Shown: piece after piece, positions 33,272 through 34,967 of the stretch
How positions within the stretch are numbered: position 1 is the first letter of the stretch
Layout of the letters: every line of letters starts with the position of its first letter
Notes under the pieces: generated by a model
What the model was told of the DNA's origin: nothing
The model's input: the letters and a program-made list of their open reading frames with translations, nothing else
Databases searched by the model: none
Origin: an uncultured Bacteroidia bacterium
GTDB lineage: Bacteria; Bacteroidota; Bacteroidia; Bacteroidales; UBA932
Direction of reading: 5' to 3'
NCBI GenBank assembly: GCA_902766255.1
Contig: CACXCS010000030.1
Coordinates: 1 to 34,967 of the forward strand
Length of the DNA: 34,967 bases
Translations under genes and position numbers: made by a program

Positions 33272-34967
33272 TTATAGAGTAACACCCTGAAGGCTGGTAT
33301 TGTACCATTCGTAGCCTGCGCCAATCTGGATTGATTCGCCTGTGGCCGGCAGATTGGGTACAACAGATTTTGGAATGCTGATTTCAAGGTAATAATCAGC
33401 AGTCTCTCCTGTTGCGGAAGGATCGGGATCGGCACCATATGCTTTAATGGAAAGACCACTTGTCTCTGTTCCATTAATAGTTGCGGTTGAAATTGTACCA
33501 TTTACGCAAACTGGAGTACCCGCGTCCGCATTGGTGAAGGGCTGGACAACAACAACGCATTCCAGACCATTCAGATTATCACCAGAGTAAGTTCCGCTAT
33601 CATCCCAACTAAAGCCTAAGGTAAGATTATATGCGGTGCGCATCTTGTTCTTCCTCAAAACAAGGTAGTAATAAAGGTTATCGTCGTCTGAAGAGAATTT
33701 CCAGGAACGGATTCTGGACGTTCCGGTACTCTCCAGAGGAAGAATTGAAGTCCAGTCGGACATGTCTCCGTCAATAGTGATTCCGGTCGTAACGGCTTCT
33801 TCGGGACGGCCGTCAAGCTGTACAATCGCCTGGGAGGAGGTTGCCTCGAAGTAATACTCAGTCTTGATAGTAGAGAAATCAATAGTTGAACCTGAGGTAT
33901 TCCACTGATCAATTCCTACAATGTAAACTCCGGAGATGCTTTTACCCCAAACAGTACCGGCATCGACGACATGCTTATAATACCACTTGCCATTGATGTA
34001 TTCTTTATCGGTCAGGGTAAGGCCGGGCCACTCATTACCTGGAGCAAGTGTGCTTGAGCTGAGGGCTATACCTTTTCCTCCAGGAGTATTGATTCCGAAG
34101 TACAAGGTAACTTTAGGAGCGGGATAAGGACATTTCGACTCTTTAAGTGTGATTTCTTTCGTGCTGATATTGAACCAGACATCTTTTTTACCAGCACTGG
34201 TAACAACATAATTACCACCTGGATATGCCTCTGTCCAAGCTTTGTCTTTGCGAATCTTGAATTCGTCACCTGCGGCGAAGGTCACTCCGGCAAGAACGCA
34301 AACATTGCCATCTGTGTACATGGGTATATCAGCGTCCCATGCATCATTGCCGCCTATCGTACCGCAGAAAGTCCATTCGCTGCTTTCGGTAAACTGGCTG
34401 TAAGGGGTGATATCAATCGGAGGCATGACGAGAACATCGGCACGGCCAAGATCGGAAGACTGTGCCTTAAGATTCTTCGACCACACCAGAACGTCATTCT
34501 CATCCCAAATTTGGAAAGACAATTTTGGTTTAGTGAGTTCGGGAACGGGGAAAATAAATGTAAACTCGCTTTCAGTCCCATTCCAGATATTAAGCCACAC
34601 AGTATTCTTGGTCACATCTGCACTGCCGCTAAGAGCAAGAGCATCAGAGCCTGCTTGGGCCGGGTCGATCATATAATCACCAGTTATCTGCTGGCCATCT
34701 ACAGTCATACCCATTGAATGCACGTGTGCGGGCAGATTGTTGATAGTGACCTTTACGGCAGCTCCTGCATGCTTGAATTTGATCTGATCGGTACTTCCAT
34801 TCAGAGATGCTACAAGAGGAGTGAGCATTTTACCGGAAGTATAGCTCCAATAAGAATCACGTAATTTAAAGTACGCAGTACCCTCATAGACATTGTTCTT
34901 ATCGGAACCTGTACCTTCCCAAGGGAAGAAAGCAGCAGCGGCCTTGTCACTGAAAGTCCCGGAGTTA
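33272..34967 (-). CDS. Fimbrillin-like protein with starch-binding-type modules, 5' end outside the window
   Basis: About 565 residues are visible and the frame is open to the right edge (NSGTFSDKAAAAFFPWEG...), so the start and any signal peptide are missing. The N-terminal visible part is fimbrillin-like and parallels the GH13 protein (IKFKHAGAAVKVTINNLP here). A SusE/F-like module follows (EWTFCGTIGGNDAWDADIPM...FKIRKDKAWTEAYPG). Next is a CBM26-like stretch (VTLYFGINTPGGKGIAL, PGNEWPGLTLTD). The final region begins ITIDGDMSDWTSI, as CBM9/DOMON-like domains do. It is probably a surface alpha-glucan-binding lipoprotein. Base composition is visibly more AT-rich than the other genes, a possible sign of transfer. 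A terminator follows. Confidence 0.8.
   Translation of the reverse strand, partial: NSGTFSDKAAAAFFPWEGTGSDKNNVYEGTAYFKLRDSYWSYTSGKMLTPLVASLNGSTDQIKFKHAGAAVKVTINNLPAHVHSMGMTVDGQQITGDYMIDPAQAGSDALALSGSADVTKNTVWLNIWNGTESEFTFIFPVPELTKPKLSFQIWDENDVLVWSKNLKAQSSDLGRADVLVMPPIDITPYSQFTESSEWTFCGTIGGNDAWDADIPMYTDGNVCVLAGVTFAAGDEFKIRKDKAWTEAYPGGNYVVTSAGKKDVWFNISTKEITLKESKCPYPAPKVTLYFGINTPGGKGIALSSSTLAPGNEWPGLTLTDKEYINGKWYYKHVVDAGTVWGKSISGVYIVGIDQWNTSGSTIDFSTIKTEYYFEATSSQAIVQLDGRPEEAVTTGITIDGDMSDWTSILPLESTGTSRIRSWKFSSDDDNLYYYLVLRKNKMRTAYNLTLGFSWDDSGTYSGDNLNGLECVVVVQPFTNADAGTPVCVNGTISTATINGTETSGLSIKAYGADPDPSATGETADYYLEISIPKSVVPNLPATGESIQIGAGYEWYNTSLQGVTL

Overview
The window looks like chromosome from a member of the Bacteroidales with fairly high GC. 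The evidence is a SusC/SusD pair, many lipoproteins with fimbrillin-like or DUF5018-like modules, a FeoA-FeoB fusion, and repeated TAnnTTTG promoter boxes (the Bacteroidetes -7 element) just upstream of genes. A Rikenellaceae-like gut lineage would fit the GC and gene content, but that is inference. No rRNA, tRNA, CRISPR array, integrase or transposase was recognised.

Region 1 (1-11.5 kb) is mostly housekeeping. A 5'-truncated aldehyde dehydrogenase meets, tail to tail, a minus-strand run sufC-sufD-ispE-DUF5686 outer-membrane protein. A plus-strand organophosphate-type MFS transporter separates this run from a second minus-strand run, psuK-psuG-sufB-pnuC, with overlapping start and stop codons. 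The SUF genes are therefore split over two transcription units, and sufD is only 186 codons. Upstream of psuK lie about 450 bp of tandem and inverted repeats and AT-rich DNA without a gene.

Region 2 (11.3-17.5 kb) holds a feoAB fusion with a 48-residue FeoB-associated Cys-rich membrane protein, a membrane/coiled-coil protein, an unassigned lipoprotein, and a nuclease-deoD pair. With psuKG this gives the window a nucleic-acid and nucleoside salvage theme.

Region 3 (17.5-27.6 kb) is one five-gene minus-strand operon: tricorn-like peptidase, SusC, SusD, small lipoprotein, and DUF5018-like/propeller lipoprotein. It ends in a clear terminator. The leading gene suggests peptide rather than glycan capture.

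Region 4 (27.6-35 kb) starts with a small lipoprotein. A plus-strand alpha-glucan operon follows: a SusG-like GH13 lipoprotein with a fimbrillin-like N-terminus, two tandem 42-codon genes ending in Trp, and a lipoprotein with a fimbrillin-like domain plus two X25-type modules. After a terminator come about 900 bp of non-coding repeats (a nested hairpin, a 52-bp tandem array, and two distant copies of a 65-bp three-box element). The window ends in a partial minus-strand lipoprotein-type gene with starch-binding-like modules and visibly lower GC.

The most interesting points are the paired 42-residue peptides, the fimbrillin-like modules on starch proteins, the short SufD in a split SUF locus, and the structured repeat block at 32.4-33.2 kb.
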